This document shows positions 17,113 through 28,311 of a stretch of DNA of 55,018 nt, in pieces. The stretch comes from Phosphitispora fastidiosa (lineage in GTDB: Bacteria > Bacillota > Thermincolia > Thermincolales > UBA2595). Position 1 is the first letter of the stretch; each line of letters starts with the position of its first letter. Under the pieces are notes generated by a model. The model had not been told where the DNA came from and did not search any database. It saw only the letters and a list, made by a program, of their open reading frames with translations. The DNA is taken from positions 1-55,018 of the forward strand of contig NZ_JAHHUL010000023.1 in assembly GCF_019008365.1 (NCBI RefSeq). Reading direction: 5' to 3'. Both the position numbers and the translations under genes were made by a program.

Positions 17113-20100
17113 TTAACTCAGATATTCCTGCAATGGAATTATGGCAAAATCTTTCCCTTGCTCCAGTGACTGCAGCACACTAAGGATAACATTTGTGGTA
17201 TCAAGTGAAGTCAGGCATGGAATAGCATGTTCCACTGCCGCCCTTCTTATACGGAAGCCATCGCGTTCCGGCATCTTACCCCTGGTCAGGGTATTGATGA
17301 CCAGATCAATTTTGCCCTGTCTGATAATATCTATAATGTTGGGAGAACCTTCTCTTATCTTGTTTACTTTTTCCACAGGCAGACCGGCTTCACTGATGAC
17401 CTTTGCGGTACCACATGTGGCTGCCAGCCTGAATCCCAGATCAACAAAGCCCTTTAGGACAGGCATTACTTCATCCTTATCCTTATCAGCAACCGTTGCC
17501 AAAATAGTACCCTTCCTGGGAATATCCAGCCCGGCTGCTACCACGGCTTTATACATGGCCATGGAGAAGTCGGTATCAAAGCCCATTACCTCCCCGGTTG
17601 ATTTCATTTCCGGACCAAGGGACGTATCTACGCGGAGCAGTTTGGCAAAAGAGAATACCGGGGCCTTAACAGCTATATAGTCAGGGGCGGGGTACAGCCC
17701 GTTTTGATATCCCAATTCCTTCAGGGTTTTACCAAGAATCATTTTGGTGGCCACATTTACCATCGGGACCCCGGTAATTTTGCTGAGGTAGGGTACTGTC
17801 CGGCTGGAGCGCGGGTTTACCTCAATGACATATAACTGCTCATCATGGAGTACATACTGGATATTGATGAGCCCTTTGACATGGAGCGCCCTTGCCAGCC
17901 TGGTAGTATAATCAACCAAATCCGCAGCCTGTTTGCTGTTGAGGCTGCGCGCCGGATAAACAGCGATACTGTCCCCGGAGTGAACTCCGGCCCTTTCAAT
18001 ATGCTCCATTATCCCGGGAATCAGGACGTCCTCGCCGTCGGAAATAGCGTCAACCTCGATTTCCTTGCCTATCATATACTTGTCAACCAGCACCGGATGC
18101 CTCGGTGAGACATTAACCGCTGAGGTCATATACTCCAACAGCTCAGCCTGATTATATACAATTTCCATCGCCCGGCCTCCCAGTACGTATGATGGCCGTA
18201 CCAGGACGGGAAAGCCTACTCCCTCAGCAATCACCTGGGCATCTGCCACCGATGTGGCCGTCCTGCCCGGAGGTTTGGGAATACCCAGTTCCATCAGCAA
18301 TTGGTCGAACTTATCACGGTCTTCAGCCATATCAATATATTTAACAGGTGTGCCCAGTATCTTTATCCCTGCTTCTGCCAGAGTCTCGGCAAGGTTGATA
18401 GCAGTCTGGCCGCCAAACTGGACAACCACACCCTCAGGTTTTTCCAGTTCAATGATATTTAAGACATCCTCCGGAATAAGTGGTTCAAAATAGAGCCTGT
18501 CAGAGGTATCAAAATCAGTACTTACAGTCTCTGGGTTGTTATTGATAATAATGGTTTCAATTCCCTCTTCTCTCAGGGACCAGACCGAATGCACCGAACA
18601 ATAGTCGAACTCAATGCCCTGACCGATACGAATAGGCCCTGACCCCAGCACAACAGCCTTGCGGCGTTCGGTCGGGATGGCCTCGTTTTCCTCCTCATAT
18701 GTCGAGTAATAGTATGGTGTCACCGCCTCAAACTCAGCGGCACAGGTGTCTACCATTTTATAAACCGGCTGCAGTCCGTAATTCTTCCTGAGCTCTCTAA
18801 TTTCCTTCTCATCCAGATTAGTCAACTGAGATATATATATGTCAGGAAAACCCAGGTGTTTTGCTCTTGTCATCACATCTTCCGTCAGGAAACTGCTTCC
18901 CCCGGCTTCTACGCCCTTCGTAAGTTCCGTTTCAAAATCAATCAGATTCTTTATTTTCTCCAGGAACCAGACATCTATTTTTGACATTTCGTTCAGAGAC
19001 TCAACATTCATCCCGCGGCGCAACCCCTCCGCCACAGCAAAAATCCTCTCATCATCAGCAATTCTGATCTTTTTCTCCAGCGCTTCCTGTGGCATCCTGT
19101 CTATCCCCTTCAGGGAAAGGCCGAAAACTCCAATCTCCAGTGAGCGAATGGCTTTCATCAGCCCTGCCTCAAAGGTCCGGTCAATAGCCATAACCTCACC
19201 GGTTGCTTTCATTTGAGTACCCAGATAACGGTCAGCAAAAGCAAATTTGTCAAATGGCCAGCGGGGTATTTTGACAACAATGTAGTCAAGGGCGGGCTCA
19301 AAAGCCGCATAAGTCTTTCCGGTAACTGTATTCCGAATTTCGTCCAAGGTAAATCCGATGGCAATTTTTGAAGCCACCTTGGCAATCGGAAAGCCCGTCG
19401 CCTTTGAAGCCAGGGCGCTGGATCTGGACACCCTGGGGTTGACTTCTATGATAACATATTCAAAGCTGTCGGGATTTAAGGCCAGTTGGACATTACAGCC
19501 CCCCTCAATTCCCAGGGCTCTGATTATCTTCAATGATGCCGTCCTTAACATCTGATATTCCTTATCAGCAAGGGTCTGTGAAGGAGCCACAACAATACTG
19601 TCCCCGGTATGAATCCCAACCGCATCAATGTTTTCCATATTACAGATGGTAATGCAATTATCATTGCCGTCCCTGACAACCTCATATTCTATTTCCTTCC
19701 AGCCGGCCACACTGCGCTCAATCAGGCACTGCTTAATCATGCTGAGCTTCAGCCCTTTGGTGGCGAATGCTCTGAGTTCTTCAACATCATTGGCGATTCC
19801 GCCCCCGGTACCGCCAAGGGTATAAGCGGGACGGACAATCACCGGGTAACCTGCATCTTCAGCAAAGGCCACCGCATCCTCAACATTGTCAACAATAGTA
19901 CTGTCGGGAATGGGCTCCCCTATTTCCTGCATCATGGCTTTGAACAGCTCCCGGTCCTCGGCCTTCTTAATAGTTTCCAGAGGGGTCCCCAGGAGCACTA
20001 CCCCTTCCTCAGCGAGAACACCCTGCTCCGCAAGCTCAACCGCTATGTTCAAGCCTACCTGCCCACCCAGGGTGGGGAGCAGCCCGTCAGGCTTTTCTTT

Positions 20101-20337
20101 CCTGATAATCCGGGCCACAAACTTAGGTGTGAGGGGTTCAATATATACCCTGTCAGCAATATTGGCATCTGTCATAATGGTAGCCGGGTTGCTGTTTACC
20201 AGCACCACTTCCATGCCTTCCTCCCGGAGGGCTTGACAGGCCTGAGTGCCGGCATAGTCAAATTCCGCAGCCTGGCCGATAATTATTGGTCCGGAACCGA
20301 TAACCATTACCTTTTTTATTCCTTCTTTAATGGGCAT
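17113..20337 (-). CDS. carB: Carbamoyl-phosphate synthase large subunit
   Basis: Makes carbamoyl phosphate from bicarbonate, ammonia delivered by CarA, and two ATP. The 1074 residues match the family. Two ATP-grasp halves are visible: the first with [20 protein letters not shown] at the N-terminus and [12 protein letters not shown], the second with [20 protein letters not shown] near residue 560 and [13 protein letters not shown]-terminal MGS-like allosteric domain (about 935-1074) would bind UMP or other effectors. The start at 20337 has GGAGAGGAGA upstream and leaves 4 bases after the carA stop. It is part of the pyr operon, so this copy is presumably the pyrimidine or only enzyme. Confidence 0.97.
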   Translation of the reverse strand: MPIKEGIKKVMVIGSGPIIIGQAAEFDYAGTQACQALREEGMEVVLVNSNPATIMTDANIADRVYIEPLTPKFVARIIRKEKPDGLLPTLGGQVGLNIAVELAEQGVLAEEGVVLLGTPLETIKKAEDRELFKAMMQEIGEPIPDSTIVDNVEDAVAFAEDAGYPVIVRPAYTLGGTGGGIANDVEELRAFATKGLKLSMIKQCLIERSVAGWKEIEYEVVRDGNDNCITICNMENIDAVGIHTGDSIVVAPSQTLADKEYQMLRTASLKIIRALGIEGGCNVQLALNPDSFEYVIIEVNPRVSRSSALASKATGFPIAKVASKIAIGFTLDEIRNTVTGKTYAAFEPALDYIVVKIPRWPFDKFAFADRYLGTQMKATGEVMAIDRTFEAGLMKAIRSLEIGVFGLSLKGIDRMPQEALEKKIRIADDERIFAVAEGLRRGMNVESLNEMSKIDVWFLEKIKNLIDFETELTKGVEAGGSSFLTEDVMTRAKHLGFPDIYISQLTNLDEKEIRELRKNYGLQPVYKMVDTCAAEFEAVTPYYYSTYEEENEAIPTERRKAVVLGSGPIRIGQGIEFDYCSVHSVWSLREEGIETIIINNNPETVSTDFDTSDRLYFEPLIPEDVLNIIELEKPEGVVVQFGGQTAINLAETLAEAGIKILGTPVKYIDMAEDRDKFDQLLMELGIPKPPGRTATSVADAQVIAEGVGFPVLVRPSYVLGGRAMEIVYNQAELLEYMTSAVNVSPRHPVLVDKYMIGKEIEVDAISDGEDVLIPGIMEHIERAGVHSGDSIAVYPARSLNSKQAADLVDYTTRLARALHVKGLINIQYVLHDEQLYVIEVNPRSSRTVPYLSKITGVPMVNVATKMILGKTLKELGYQNGLYPAPDYIAVKAPVFSFAKLLRVDTSLGPEMKSTGEVMGFDTDFSMAMYKAVVAAGLDIPRKGTILATVADKDKDEVMPVLKGFVDLGFRLAATCGTAKVISEAGLPVEKVNKIREGSPNIIDIIRQGKIDLVINTLTRGKMPERDGFRIRRAAVEHAIPCLTSLDTTNVILSVLQSLEQGKDFAIIPLQEYLS

Positions 20338-20341
20338 AGTT

Positions 20342-21424
20342 CTATCTCCTCTCCTGCGAAATGAGCTGCATAAACTGGCCAAACAGGTATTCAGAATCCC
20401 ACGGTCCCGGAGCAGCCTCAGGATGGTACTGGACCGAGAATACAGGAAGCGATTTGTGCTTCAGGCCTTCCACTGTACCATCATTAAGGTTAATATGGGA
20501 TACCACGACTTCATCCTGAGGAACTGAGTCTGCGGCCACGGCAAACCCGTGGTTCTGTGAGGTAATGTGCACCTTTCCGGTAGCCAGATCCTTAACCGGA
20601 TGGTTAGCCCCCCTGTGCCCAAACTTCAGCTTGTAAGTCCTGCCTCCGAGGGCCAGGGCAATAATCTGGTGACCAAGGCAGATACCAAACATAGGTATTT
20701 CTCCGATCAACTGCCGCACTGTTTCAATAGCAAAAGGAACATTCTCCGGATCCCCGGGCCCATTTGACAGCATGATGCCATCCGGTTTAAGGGCCAGGAC
20801 TTCATTGGCAGTTGTAGCGGCAGGTACCACAATAACTTCACAGCCCAGGTCATGGAGCGACCTGGCAATGTTCAGCTTGGCCCCAAAGTCCATCAGGACA
20901 ACCCGGTAACCCTTATTTGACATGACATAACTTTCTTTGATGGTTACTTTGAGGACATGGTCAGAACCCATCAGGTCCGGTTGGCCAATTACCCGCTGCT
21001 TCATTTCCGCCACGTCAATACTGTCACCGGCAGCAATTACAGCCCCCATCGTCCCGTGATTTCTCAGCCGCCTGGTAAGCGCCCGGGTGTCTATTCCACA
21101 AATACCGGGAATACCGTTTTCCTTGAGGTACTCGACAACAGTCTTTTCAGACCTCCAGTTGCTGGGAAGCTCACAGAACTCCCTGGCCACAAAACCCAGG
21201 ACAAAGGGTTTCCTGGACTCAAAATCTTCAGGATTTATCCCGTAATTTCCAATCAGAGGATAAGTCATGGTAACAATTTGTCCACAGTAGGAAGGGTCTG
21301 TCAGAATCTCCTGATACCCTGTCATACTGGTATTAAATACTATCTCGCCAAAATTCTGAGTTTCCGCTCCAAACCCCTTACCCTCAAAAACGGTGCCGTC
21401 CTCAAGGACCAGTGCTGCCTTCAT
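20342..21424 (-). CDS. carA: Carbamoyl-phosphate synthase small subunit
   Basis: Glutamine amidotransferase subunit (360 residues) that supplies ammonia to CarB. The N-terminal CarA domain starts [18 protein letters not shown] and includes [17 protein letters not shown]. The class I glutaminase domain has the nucleophile cysteine in [17 protein letters not shown] near residue 246 and the His-Glu pair in [11 protein letters not shown] near residue 330. The start is ATG with GGGGGGAT upstream. It lies 79 bases after pyrC. Confidence 0.97.
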   Translation of the reverse strand: MKAALVLEDGTVFEGKGFGAETQNFGEIVFNTSMTGYQEILTDPSYCGQIVTMTYPLIGNYGINPEDFESRKPFVLGFVAREFCELPSNWRSEKTVVEYLKENGIPGICGIDTRALTRRLRNHGTMGAVIAAGDSIDVAEMKQRVIGQPDLMGSDHVLKVTIKESYVMSNKGYRVVLMDFGAKLNIARSLHDLGCEVIVVPAATTANEVLALKPDGIMLSNGPGDPENVPFAIETVRQLIGEIPMFGICLGHQIIALALGGRTYKLKFGHRGANHPVKDLATGKVHITSQNHGFAVAADSVPQDEVVVSHINLNDGTVEGLKHKSLPVFSVQYHPEAAPGPWDSEYLFGQFMQLISQERR

Positions 21425-21503
21425 TAGCCAATCCCCCCAGAGTATATTATCTAAAACGGTTCGCTAAACATCCGGTAACTACATGCTGATTCTGTTAATA
21501 CGG

Positions 21504-22796
21504 TCAGACCAGAAGCTTCCGTTTATGCATCACAAGCTGTCCTCCGACTATGGTTGTTGTAGGCATGCCAATAAGTTCCCACCCTCCGAATGGAGAGTTC
21601 TTGGCCTTAGAGGCAAAGCTGTTTACATCCACAATCTCCTTCAGTTCAGGGTCAACCACTGTAATATCGGCATCTGTACCGACTCCCAGGTGTCCTTTAC
21701 CTTCCAGACTCAGAATACGTGCCGGGTTAACACTCATCTTCATAACCAGTTCTTCCAGGCTCAGGACTCCCGGTCTGACCAGTTCCCGGAAAGCCAACCC
21801 AACAGCAGTCTCCAGCCCGACTATGCCAAAAGGCGCATAGTTATATTCCACATCCTTTTCCTCAACCGTATGTGGAGCATGGTCAGTTGCAATGACATCT
21901 ATGGTCCCGTCCCGGAGTCCTTCTTTGACCGCCCTGACATCGGCTTCGCCGCGCAGCGGCGGGTTAACCTTGGTAGCTGTGTCAAAGCCGCCTACAATCT
22001 CATCAGTCAGGCTGAAATGGTGCGGGGTGGCCTCTGCAGTAACCCGGATTCCCTTCTTTTTAGCCATTCTGACCAGTTCAACCGAACCTGCAGTGCTGAT
22101 ATGGGCAATATGGAGCCCGGCGCCTGTCAGCTCTGCCAGCATGATATCTCTGGCAACCATAGCCTCCTCAGCCAGCCTGGTAATTCCCTTAAGACCATAA
22201 ACCGTGGAAAAGTAGCCTTCGTGCATCACCCCGTCGGCGACAAGGTTCAGATCCTCACAGTGAGAAATAACCGGCATCCCAAACATAGCCGCATACTGCA
22301 TGGCCAGCCTCATTACCTGGGCATTCATTAGAGGCCTGCCGTCATCAGATATGGCCACAGCCCCGGCCAGCCGCATATCACCAATTTCCGCAAGCTCTTC
22401 ACCCTTGGAGCCCTTGGTGACTGCTCCTATGGGAAAAACATTTACTGCCCCTTCGCCGGCAGCCCTGAATTTGACGAACTCCACCAAGGCCTGATTGTCG
22501 ATGACCGGATTTGTATTAGGCATACAGGCCACACCGGTGAAACCTCCCATGGCCGCAGCCCTGGTTCCGCTAGCGATAGTCTCCTTGGCCTCCAGACCGG
22601 GTTCCCGCAGATGGACATGCATGTCAATAAAACCCGGCATCACCAGCTTACCGACTGCTTCAACCACTTCTGCCCCGTCAGCAGCAATATTTTTGTCTAC
22701 CGCAGCGATCTTTCCTTTATCAACAAGGACATCAGCGTCCTGAGAAATTCCGTTAACCGGATCGATTACTTTTCCGCCCTTAATTAACAGCTTCAT
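21504..22796 (-). CDS. pyrC: Dihydroorotase
   Basis: Zinc amidohydrolase (430 residues, class I) that cyclises carbamoyl aspartate to dihydroorotate. Metal ligands are visible in [10 protein letters not shown] near residue 58, SHCED near residue 179, AHISTAGS near residue 231 and ATDHAPHT near residue 304. The N-terminus [13 protein letters not shown] is typical. It overlaps the end of pyrB by 17 bases, with GGAGGAGG just upstream, so translation is likely coupled. This is the active class I enzyme type, not the inactive partner seen with some PyrB proteins. Confidence 0.97.
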   Translation of the reverse strand: MKLLIKGGKVIDPVNGISQDADVLVDKGKIAAVDKNIAADGAEVVEAVGKLVMPGFIDMHVHLREPGLEAKETIASGTRAAAMGGFTGVACMPNTNPVIDNQALVEFVKFRAAGEGAVNVFPIGAVTKGSKGEELAEIGDMRLAGAVAISDDGRPLMNAQVMRLAMQYAAMFGMPVISHCEDLNLVADGVMHEGYFSTVYGLKGITRLAEEAMVARDIMLAELTGAGLHIAHISTAGSVELVRMAKKKGIRVTAEATPHHFSLTDEIVGGFDTATKVNPPLRGEADVRAVKEGLRDGTIDVIATDHAPHTVEEKDVEYNYAPFGIVGLETAVGLAFRELVRPGVLSLEELVMKMSVNPARILSLEGKGHLGVGTDADITVVDPELKEIVDVNSFASKAKNSPFGGWELIGMPTTTIVGGQLVMHKRKLLV

Positions 22797-23721
22797 GGGG
22801 GTTACCTCCTCCTGTCAGCAGATACAGCAAGGCCATCCTTACGGCAACTCCGTTGGTGACCTGCTCATTTATAACGGCCTGGATGCCGTCAGCAACATCA
22901 GGGGCAATCTCAATTCCCCTGTTCATGGGGCCTGGGTGCATCACCAGAGCCTCAGGGGATGCCAGCTTTAACCTCTCCGCAGTTACTCCATACAGTCGGG
23001 AATACTCCCTGATGGTGGGGAATAACCCTTTCTGCTGCCTCTCCAACTGCATCCGGAGCACCATTACCACATCCACATCGCGCAGTCCCTCTGCAATGGA
23101 GGTATAAGGCGTCACCCCCAGCTTCCCAATATCAGGCGGCAGCAGCGTAGCCGGAGCTATTACCCGCACCTCGGCCCCCATCCTGGTAAGTCCCCAGATG
23201 TTTGACCGGGCCACCCTGCTGAACATGATATCACCTACAATCGCCACCTTAAGCCCTTCAAGTCTGCCTTTTTTCTCTTTTATGGTGAACATGTCCAAAA
23301 GCGCCTGGGTTGGATGTTCATGAAAACCGTCCCCGGCATTTATCACAGCTGCCGAGAGGTGTTTTGCCAGGATATGAGGAGCGCCCGAAGCGGAATGCCT
23401 GATAACAACTACATCTGCCCCCATTACTTCAAGAGTTTTCCCGGTATCCTTCAGGGTCTCACCCTTGACCACACTGCTTGTTGAGGTACTGATATTGATA
23501 GTGTCAGCACTCATATACTTCCCGGCAAGTTCAAATGATGTCCTGGTCCTCGTGCTGGGTTCATAAAAAAGGTTAATTACGGTTTTCCCCCTAAGGGTCG
23601 GCACCTTCTTAATCTGCCTGCCGATGATATCCTTCATCGGTTCAGCCGTTTCCAGAATAAGTCCGATTTCCTCTATTGACAAATCCCTTATCCCCAAAAG
23701 GTCTTTCCGGTTCAGCCCCAT
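22780..23721 (-). CDS. pyrB: Aspartate carbamoyltransferase catalytic subunit
   Basis: Condenses carbamoyl phosphate with aspartate, the committed pyrimidine step. The 313-residue protein has the carbamoyl-phosphate motif [13 protein letters not shown] near residue 54, the HPTQALLDM segment near residue 136 and MHPGPMNRG near residue 261. A ribosome site AAAAGGAGGGG precedes the ATG. No pyrI regulatory subunit gene is present, in keeping with PyrR attenuation as the control mechanism. Its leader carries the PyrR attenuator and a 328-base palindromic element. Confidence 0.97.
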   Translation of the reverse strand: MGLNRKDLLGIRDLSIEEIGLILETAEPMKDIIGRQIKKVPTLRGKTVINLFYEPSTRTRTSFELAGKYMSADTINISTSTSSVVKGETLKDTGKTLEVMGADVVVIRHSASGAPHILAKHLSAAVINAGDGFHEHPTQALLDMFTIKEKKGRLEGLKVAIVGDIMFSRVARSNIWGLTRMGAEVRVIAPATLLPPDIGKLGVTPYTSIAEGLRDVDVVMVLRMQLERQQKGLFPTIREYSRLYGVTAERLKLASPEALVMHPGPMNRGIEIAPDVADGIQAVINEQVTNGVAVRMALLYLLTGGGNPHEAVN

Positions 23722-23765
23722 TGCTGTCCCCTCCTTTTATATCATTATACTTTTTGGCTTCCCCT

Positions 23766-24093
23766 TTACGAGTTGCTCTGGAAATAACTGTCGCTTATGG
23801 TGAGGTGTTGCACAAGTTTTTTCCTTGCACAGGCGTTGTGAGTCTTGCTGCAAAGCACCGGCAACAAGGCAGAGAGTCCCCGCATGTCCGAAGATGGCGA
23901 AGGCCGCCGGGAAGTTTTGGCCTGCCAAAACGAGAGGCGGCCATCTTGTAAAAAAAGCCCAATGAGCCATCGAGTTCGGGGACGCTGCCTTGTTGCCGGG
24001 GGGTGGCAGCTTAGACTCATAGGCGGCAGTGCGGAAAAATCGGTGCAATGCCTCACCATATGCACCCCGGTCATTTCCAGAGCTTACTCGTAA
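23766..24093. repeat. 328-bp imperfect palindrome in the pyrB leader
   Basis: The ends are TTACGAG (23766-23772) and CTCGTAA (24087-24093). The two halves, read from each end inwards, match over about 115 bases with blocks such as GCTCTGGAAAT, TATGGTGAGG, TGAGTCT and CCGGCAACAAGGCAG, with an unpaired centre. It could be a miniature inverted-repeat element or a large RNA hairpin. Open frames across it (for example minus 23737-24132) look like by-products of the repeat. No clear target duplication is visible, and no gene lies in the 481-base pyrR-pyrB spacer. Confidence 0.8.
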
Positions 24094-24105
24094 CGCCCGG
24101 GAAAC

Positions 24106-24202
24106 AAAAAACTCCTTACCGGCTCTTGACAAGCCAATAAGGAGGTAAATGCATTAAAACGTCTACCTGCCCTTATTGGCCTCACAGGACCAGTTTAAAG
24201 GG
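24106..24202 (-). promoter_or_regulatory. PyrR attenuator between pyrR and pyrB
   Basis: All three mutually exclusive elements are visible on the minus strand. The PyrR-binding hairpin (24170-24202) has lower stem CCCTT/AAGGG, upper stem GGTC/GGCC and hexaloop CTGTGA, matching the CNGNGA consensus. The antiterminator pairs GCCAATAAGG-type arms (24171-24180 with 24133-24142). The terminator (24106-24144) has a 13-bp stem with a 7-base loop and TTTTTT. The hairpin begins right at the pyrR stop. UMP-bound PyrR would favour termination before pyrB. Confidence 0.9.
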
Positions 24203-24814
<612 letters not shown>

Positions 24815-24832
24815 CTACAAAAACTGCACATT

Positions 24833-24927
24833 AAAAAGCCTGCTTACTGAGACGCAAGCAGGCATAGTTTCCCCAAAATAAATAACTACTATGTTCCCTT
24901 ACTAGCCTCTCGGACTAATTTAAAGGA
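24833..24927 (-). promoter_or_regulatory. PyrR attenuator in the pyrR leader
   Basis: On the minus strand, a PyrR-binding hairpin (24895-24927) has lower stem TCCTTT/AAGGGA and upper stem TAGTC/GGCTA with loop CGAGA, one base shorter than the CNGNGA consensus. It is followed by a possible antiterminator (CATAGT/ACTATG, 24863-24868 with 24888-24893) and a terminator (24833-24863: GCCTGCTT/AAGCAGGC, TTTTT). It would make PyrR autoregulatory. Confidence 0.8.
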
Positions 24928-24940
24928 GATATTTTTATTT

Positions 24941-24969
24941 AGTGTATCAGATGGGTAATAGAAAGTCAA
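24941..24969 (-). promoter_or_regulatory. Sigma-A-type promoter of the pyr operon
   Basis: TTGACT (24964-24969), 17 bases, TACACT (24941-24946) on the minus strand, just after the stop of the stalk-domain gene and just before the first PyrR attenuator. Confidence 0.8.
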
Positions 24970-24976
24970 CTTTTAA

Positions 24977-25864
24977 TTACCAGTGTGTTTTAATTACCAT
25001 TGTGGCAATAATTTTGTCGACTACTGCCAAATCCTGTTCCATGGCTTCGGAATTGGTTTCAACACTGTAGACCATGTTCCCGCTGCCTGCTTTCCGGGCC
25101 GAAAATATGTAGGTATACGGAACCGAACTCACATATACATTAGCCTTGGTCAGCCTCAGGGAGGTGCTTGTTTCACTTTCCAGAGTCCATCCTTCTGAAA
25201 GCAACAGTTCTTTCTTTAATTTTATGACAGTGGCCAGGTCTCTGTTGTCATAAGTTAATTCAAATTCTGTCTCCTCAGGACTCTCAATAATCAGGGCGCT
25301 TCCTTCGGAAATTGATTCCCAGTCCCCTTCGGGAAATAGAACAGAACTGCCTGTCACAGGCTCAATATATTCTTCCCAGTCTGAGGTATCCACATTGATA
25401 ACTGTAATTTTGCGGGCTGCTGCATCCCAGTCTACATTTGCCCCCATGGCTTCCCCTACAAATCTGAGTGGTACAAAGGTACGTCCTCCTTTGATGACCG
25501 CAGGAACGTCCAAAGCCTGGGGTTTATTATCAACAAAGGCTGTTTTGCTTCCTATGGCAACCTTGATAACGGTTCCGGAATCAGTTTCAATCAAAACCGT
25601 CCTGGTAGATGGCAGCCAGTCAACATATGCATCCAGAGCTTCAGCAATAAATCGCAGGGGAACGAGAGTCCTTCCCGAATCTATGTAAGGAGCCTGGTCA
25701 GAGTAGTAGGGACGTTCATTTATATGAGACAGGTTTTCCCCAACAGTGAGTTTAACCACTTTGTAGAAGTCATAGTAATCCACCATTGCCGAAACAGGCG
25801 CCGCCAGCAAGCCAAGGGTCAAAATCAGGAACAGCATAACCATCATCTTTTTCATTCTGCGCAT
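24977..25864 (-). CDS. Secreted protein with copper-amine-oxidase-like stalk domain
   Basis: A 295-residue exported protein. The N-terminus (MRRMKKMM, hydrophobic core to about residue 25, cleavage around PVSA) is a typical signal peptide. Residues about 35-155 form two beta-rich stalk repeats, each with the pattern GRT-VPLRF-EA and a following VDW (GRTLVPLRFIAEALDAYVDW; GRTFVPLRFVGEAMG). The C-terminal 120 residues are unrecognised and resemble small secreted lipoprotein-like folds. Such domains are abundant in clostridial cell-envelope proteins; no enzymatic residue is evident. GGGAGGGG precedes the ATG. It has its own promoter candidate and no terminator before pyrR. Confidence 0.85.
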   Translation of the reverse strand: MRRMKKMMVMLFLILTLGLLAAPVSAMVDYYDFYKVVKLTVGENLSHINERPYYSDQAPYIDSGRTLVPLRFIAEALDAYVDWLPSTRTVLIETDSGTVIKVAIGSKTAFVDNKPQALDVPAVIKGGRTFVPLRFVGEAMGANVDWDAAARKITVINVDTSDWEEYIEPVTGSSVLFPEGDWESISEGSALIIESPEETEFELTYDNRDLATVIKLKKELLLSEGWTLESETSTSLRLTKANVYVSSVPYTYIFSARKAGSGNMVYSVETNSEAMEQDLAVVDKIIATMVIKTHW

Positions 25865-25902
25865 ATATTCCCCTCCCGGTTCATTTTGTTAATACCAACC
25901 TT

Positions 25903-25932
25903 ATTATACAATTTTGTATAGCCTGACTTCAA
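25903..25932 (-). promoter_or_regulatory. Promoter with overlapping inverted repeat, stalk-domain gene
   Basis: Minus strand TTGAAG (25927-25932), 18 bases, TATAAT (25903-25908). An inverted repeat TATACAA-TT-TTGTATA (25905-25920) overlaps the -10 box and could be an operator. Confidence 0.5.
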
Positions 25933-26077
25933 TCCCTAACAGGGAATTTTGTGTATTTCAGGGCCCTGCCCCCTAAAAATCTGTTTTTCTGACGTAATAT
26001 TAGGTGGAAGTGGTTCCAACTGGATTTACCCTTAAAATTATATAATCTTTGTGGAGATAAGCCCCAACGTCTCTACC

Positions 26078-26113
26078 AAAAAGGAGCAGCCTGACTCAGC
26101 TGCTCCGTTTTTT
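26078..26113. terminator. Bidirectional terminator after ablB
   Basis: An 8-bp stem GGAGCAGC/GCTGCTCC (26083-26090 with 26099-26106) is flanked by AAAAA on the left and GTTTTTT on the right, so it can act on either strand. On the minus strand it follows ablB by about 20 bases. Confidence 0.8.
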
Positions 26114-26131
26114 CCTTTGGTGCTCAAGGCT

Positions 26132-27016
26132 TTATTTTATACTTTTTTCCCAGATATTCATGTTTTCATACCTGCCGCCAATATCACAATTGTTTATCAG
26201 CCTGCCCCCATATGTGTACCCCTTCTTGTACATCACTGCATTAATGGGAGGGATTCCTGCCCTGGCAAGACTATACAGGCAGATTAACTTTCTTTGGGCC
26301 AGTTTTTGCTCCATGTGGTCAATAAGCATTGCCATGACTCCCCTGCCCCTGTGTTCCGGGAGGGTAACACAATCTGTAAGTTCAGCGCTCAGGTGCCTAT
26401 TATCTATGTCGGCGGAAATTATTCCGGCAATTTCACTTTTGTATTCAGCTATCAGCATGATATTCCCTTCCCGCCCGGTGAGTTCTTTAAAATACCGGCG
26501 TTCCTCGACAGGACTGGGATAGGTTACAAAAACATCTCTAAAAATATCCATAACGGTATTTATATCATCATCTTTAAGAATTCGAATAGAATAATTTTTG
26601 CAATTACTGCTCTTATCCGCTCCGACACAGCTTCGTTTTCTCTGGAGAATTCTTTTCAGAATGAGGTCTTCATTGACTAAATGTTCACTGCCAGACCTGT
26701 CAGCACACAGAAACCGGCTCATTAAATACACAGGGTCACCCCTGAAATAAGTGTTCATCACACCTTCAAGCCTATAGCCGAGAGACAGAAACTTCTGCCA
26801 ATCATTCTTATGTGAATAGACAATTATTTTCCCCGCCTGGGACTTACTGCCAAGAATTTCAATGTAATTTGCCAGGGCCCCAATATCACGAGCCTGATAA
26901 TCCACCACGCGTATCCGCCTGCTGCGGCAGTCATTAACAGCCTCCACAGCAAACTCATCTGTGTTCATTTTTACTAAACTGGTTTCCCGGTCAAAGGTGT
27001 CTTTTTCCCCTATCAT
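26132..27016 (-). CDS. ablB: Beta-lysine N6-acetyltransferase
   Basis: A 294-residue GNAT-fold acetyltransferase that, in methanogens and some bacteria, acetylates beta-lysine to the compatible solute N-epsilon-acetyl-beta-lysine. The GNAT core lies at about residues 145-275, with the acetyl-CoA loop in LPEHRGRGVMAMLIDHME near residue 223 and ARAGIPPINAVMYKKGYTYGG towards the end. The ATG overlaps the ablA stop by 4 bases, a coupled arrangement that strongly supports the specific function over a generic acetyltransferase. It is followed by a terminator. Confidence 0.92.
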   Translation of the reverse strand: MIGEKDTFDRETSLVKMNTDEFAVEAVNDCRSRRIRVVDYQARDIGALANYIEILGSKSQAGKIIVYSHKNDWQKFLSLGYRLEGVMNTYFRGDPVYLMSRFLCADRSGSEHLVNEDLILKRILQRKRSCVGADKSSNCKNYSIRILKDDDINTVMDIFRDVFVTYPSPVEERRYFKELTGREGNIMLIAEYKSEIAGIISADIDNRHLSAELTDCVTLPEHRGRGVMAMLIDHMEQKLAQRKLICLYSLARAGIPPINAVMYKKGYTYGGRLINNCDIGGRYENMNIWEKSIK

Positions 27017-28287
27017 GATACTGTTACACCATTGTTTTCGCGTCTCTTCTCCCTTGAGTTGCCTTTAGGAGTAAGGCTTATGCTTTGTTCACCAAACAGC
27101 TTGGCTACCCCCTCCCTTGATTTTATCCTGATACTTTTACACTCCCCGCACTCCATACAGGCAGCAGTCTTGTCATCAGGTTCGCGATAAGAGCAGAGAA
27201 CACCCTCATAATTCCGGAGAATAATTTTATTAGTTGAATGGGAAATAACATACTGCGGCCCGACCGGGATTTTTCCCCCTCCGCCAGGTGCGTCGATAAC
27301 ATAAGTCGGTACTGCCAACCCGGTAGTGTGTCCCCGCAAGGTCTCCATTATTTCTATCCCCCTGGATACAGGTGTCCGGAAATGTTCAATTCCCTGCGCC
27401 ATATCGCACTGGTACAGGTAGTACGGCCTTACCCTGATTGTCAGCAGTTTCTGAAGCAGCTTTTTCATAACATTGGGGCAGTCGTTGATTCCGCGCAGCA
27501 GCACACTCTGGTTCCCCAGGGGCACCCCGGCTTCATTCAGCCTGCTGCAGGCATTTCTGGCTTCAGCGGTTATTTCCCGCGGGTGATTAAAATGAGTATT
27601 AAGCCAAACGGGATGGTATTTCTTGATAATCCTACAAAGGTCTTCAGTAATTCTCTGGGGCAGCACGACAGGGGTGCGTGTCCCTATCCTGATCATTTCA
27701 ATATGCTTGATGAGCTTAAGGCTTCCAAGAATGTATTCCACAGTCTCATCTGGGATTACCAGCGCATCACCCCCGGAAATAAGCACATCTCTGATGCCGG
27801 GATTATTCCTGATATAGTTGATTGCCCTGTCTAAGTATTTCTTGGGCAGCGCCTTGTCCGACTGGCCCGCAAAACGTCTTCTGGTACAGTGTCTGCAGTA
27901 CATGGAGCACTGGTCGGTGACCAGGAAAAGCACCCTGTCGGGATATCTGTGGGTAATTCCCGGAACCGGCGAATCCCCTTCTTCAAACAGGGGATCTTCC
28001 ATATCATACTGGGTGTGCTTTAACTCCAAAGCAGTAGGGATAGCCTGTTTTCGGATGGGGCAGGATGGGTCTTCACGGTTCATCAGGGCGGCATAATACG
28101 GAGTGACCGCCATGCGCAGGGACTGCAGGCATTCCGCTATCCCTGTCTCCTCCTCTGGTGTAAGATTCACTATTCCCTGCAGGTCTTCAACACAGGTGAG
28201 CCTGTTGGACAACTGCCACTTCCAGTCATTCCACTGCTCTGGTTCAACTTCCTTCCACTTTTCAAACTTTTTATAATTTGCTAACAT
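27013..28287 (-). CDS. ablA: Lysine 2,3-aminomutase
   Basis: Radical SAM/PLP enzyme (424 residues) converting L-lysine to L-beta-lysine. The [4Fe-4S] motif CSMYCRHC (Cys127, Cys131, Cys134) is followed by TRRRFAG. Both lysine side-chain-binding aspartates of characterised enzymes are present, in YLYQCDMAQG and VIDAPGGGGK; the last Lys binds PLP. The C-terminal CMECGEC zinc-type cysteines are present too. The start at 28287 has AGGAGGAATGTA upstream. With ablB it forms the two-gene osmolyte pathway. Expression is probably controlled by the long leader, which contains a strong terminator about 40 bases before the ribosome site. Confidence 0.95.
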   Translation of the reverse strand: MLANYKKFEKWKEVEPEQWNDWKWQLSNRLTCVEDLQGIVNLTPEEETGIAECLQSLRMAVTPYYAALMNREDPSCPIRKQAIPTALELKHTQYDMEDPLFEEGDSPVPGITHRYPDRVLFLVTDQCSMYCRHCTRRRFAGQSDKALPKKYLDRAINYIRNNPGIRDVLISGGDALVIPDETVEYILGSLKLIKHIEMIRIGTRTPVVLPQRITEDLCRIIKKYHPVWLNTHFNHPREITAEARNACSRLNEAGVPLGNQSVLLRGINDCPNVMKKLLQKLLTIRVRPYYLYQCDMAQGIEHFRTPVSRGIEIMETLRGHTTGLAVPTYVIDAPGGGGKIPVGPQYVISHSTNKIILRNYEGVLCSYREPDDKTAACMECGECKSIRIKSREGVAKLFGEQSISLTPKGNSREKRRENNGVTVS

Positions 28288-28311
28288 TACATTCCTCCTT
28301 ATATTTTGTAT

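Noticed and set aside
23737-24132. A 131-codon minus-strand frame, and others, across the pyrR-pyrB spacer
   Set aside because: They coincide with the imperfect palindrome and the attenuator terminator, have no ribosome site and no family motif; open reading is explained by the repeat.
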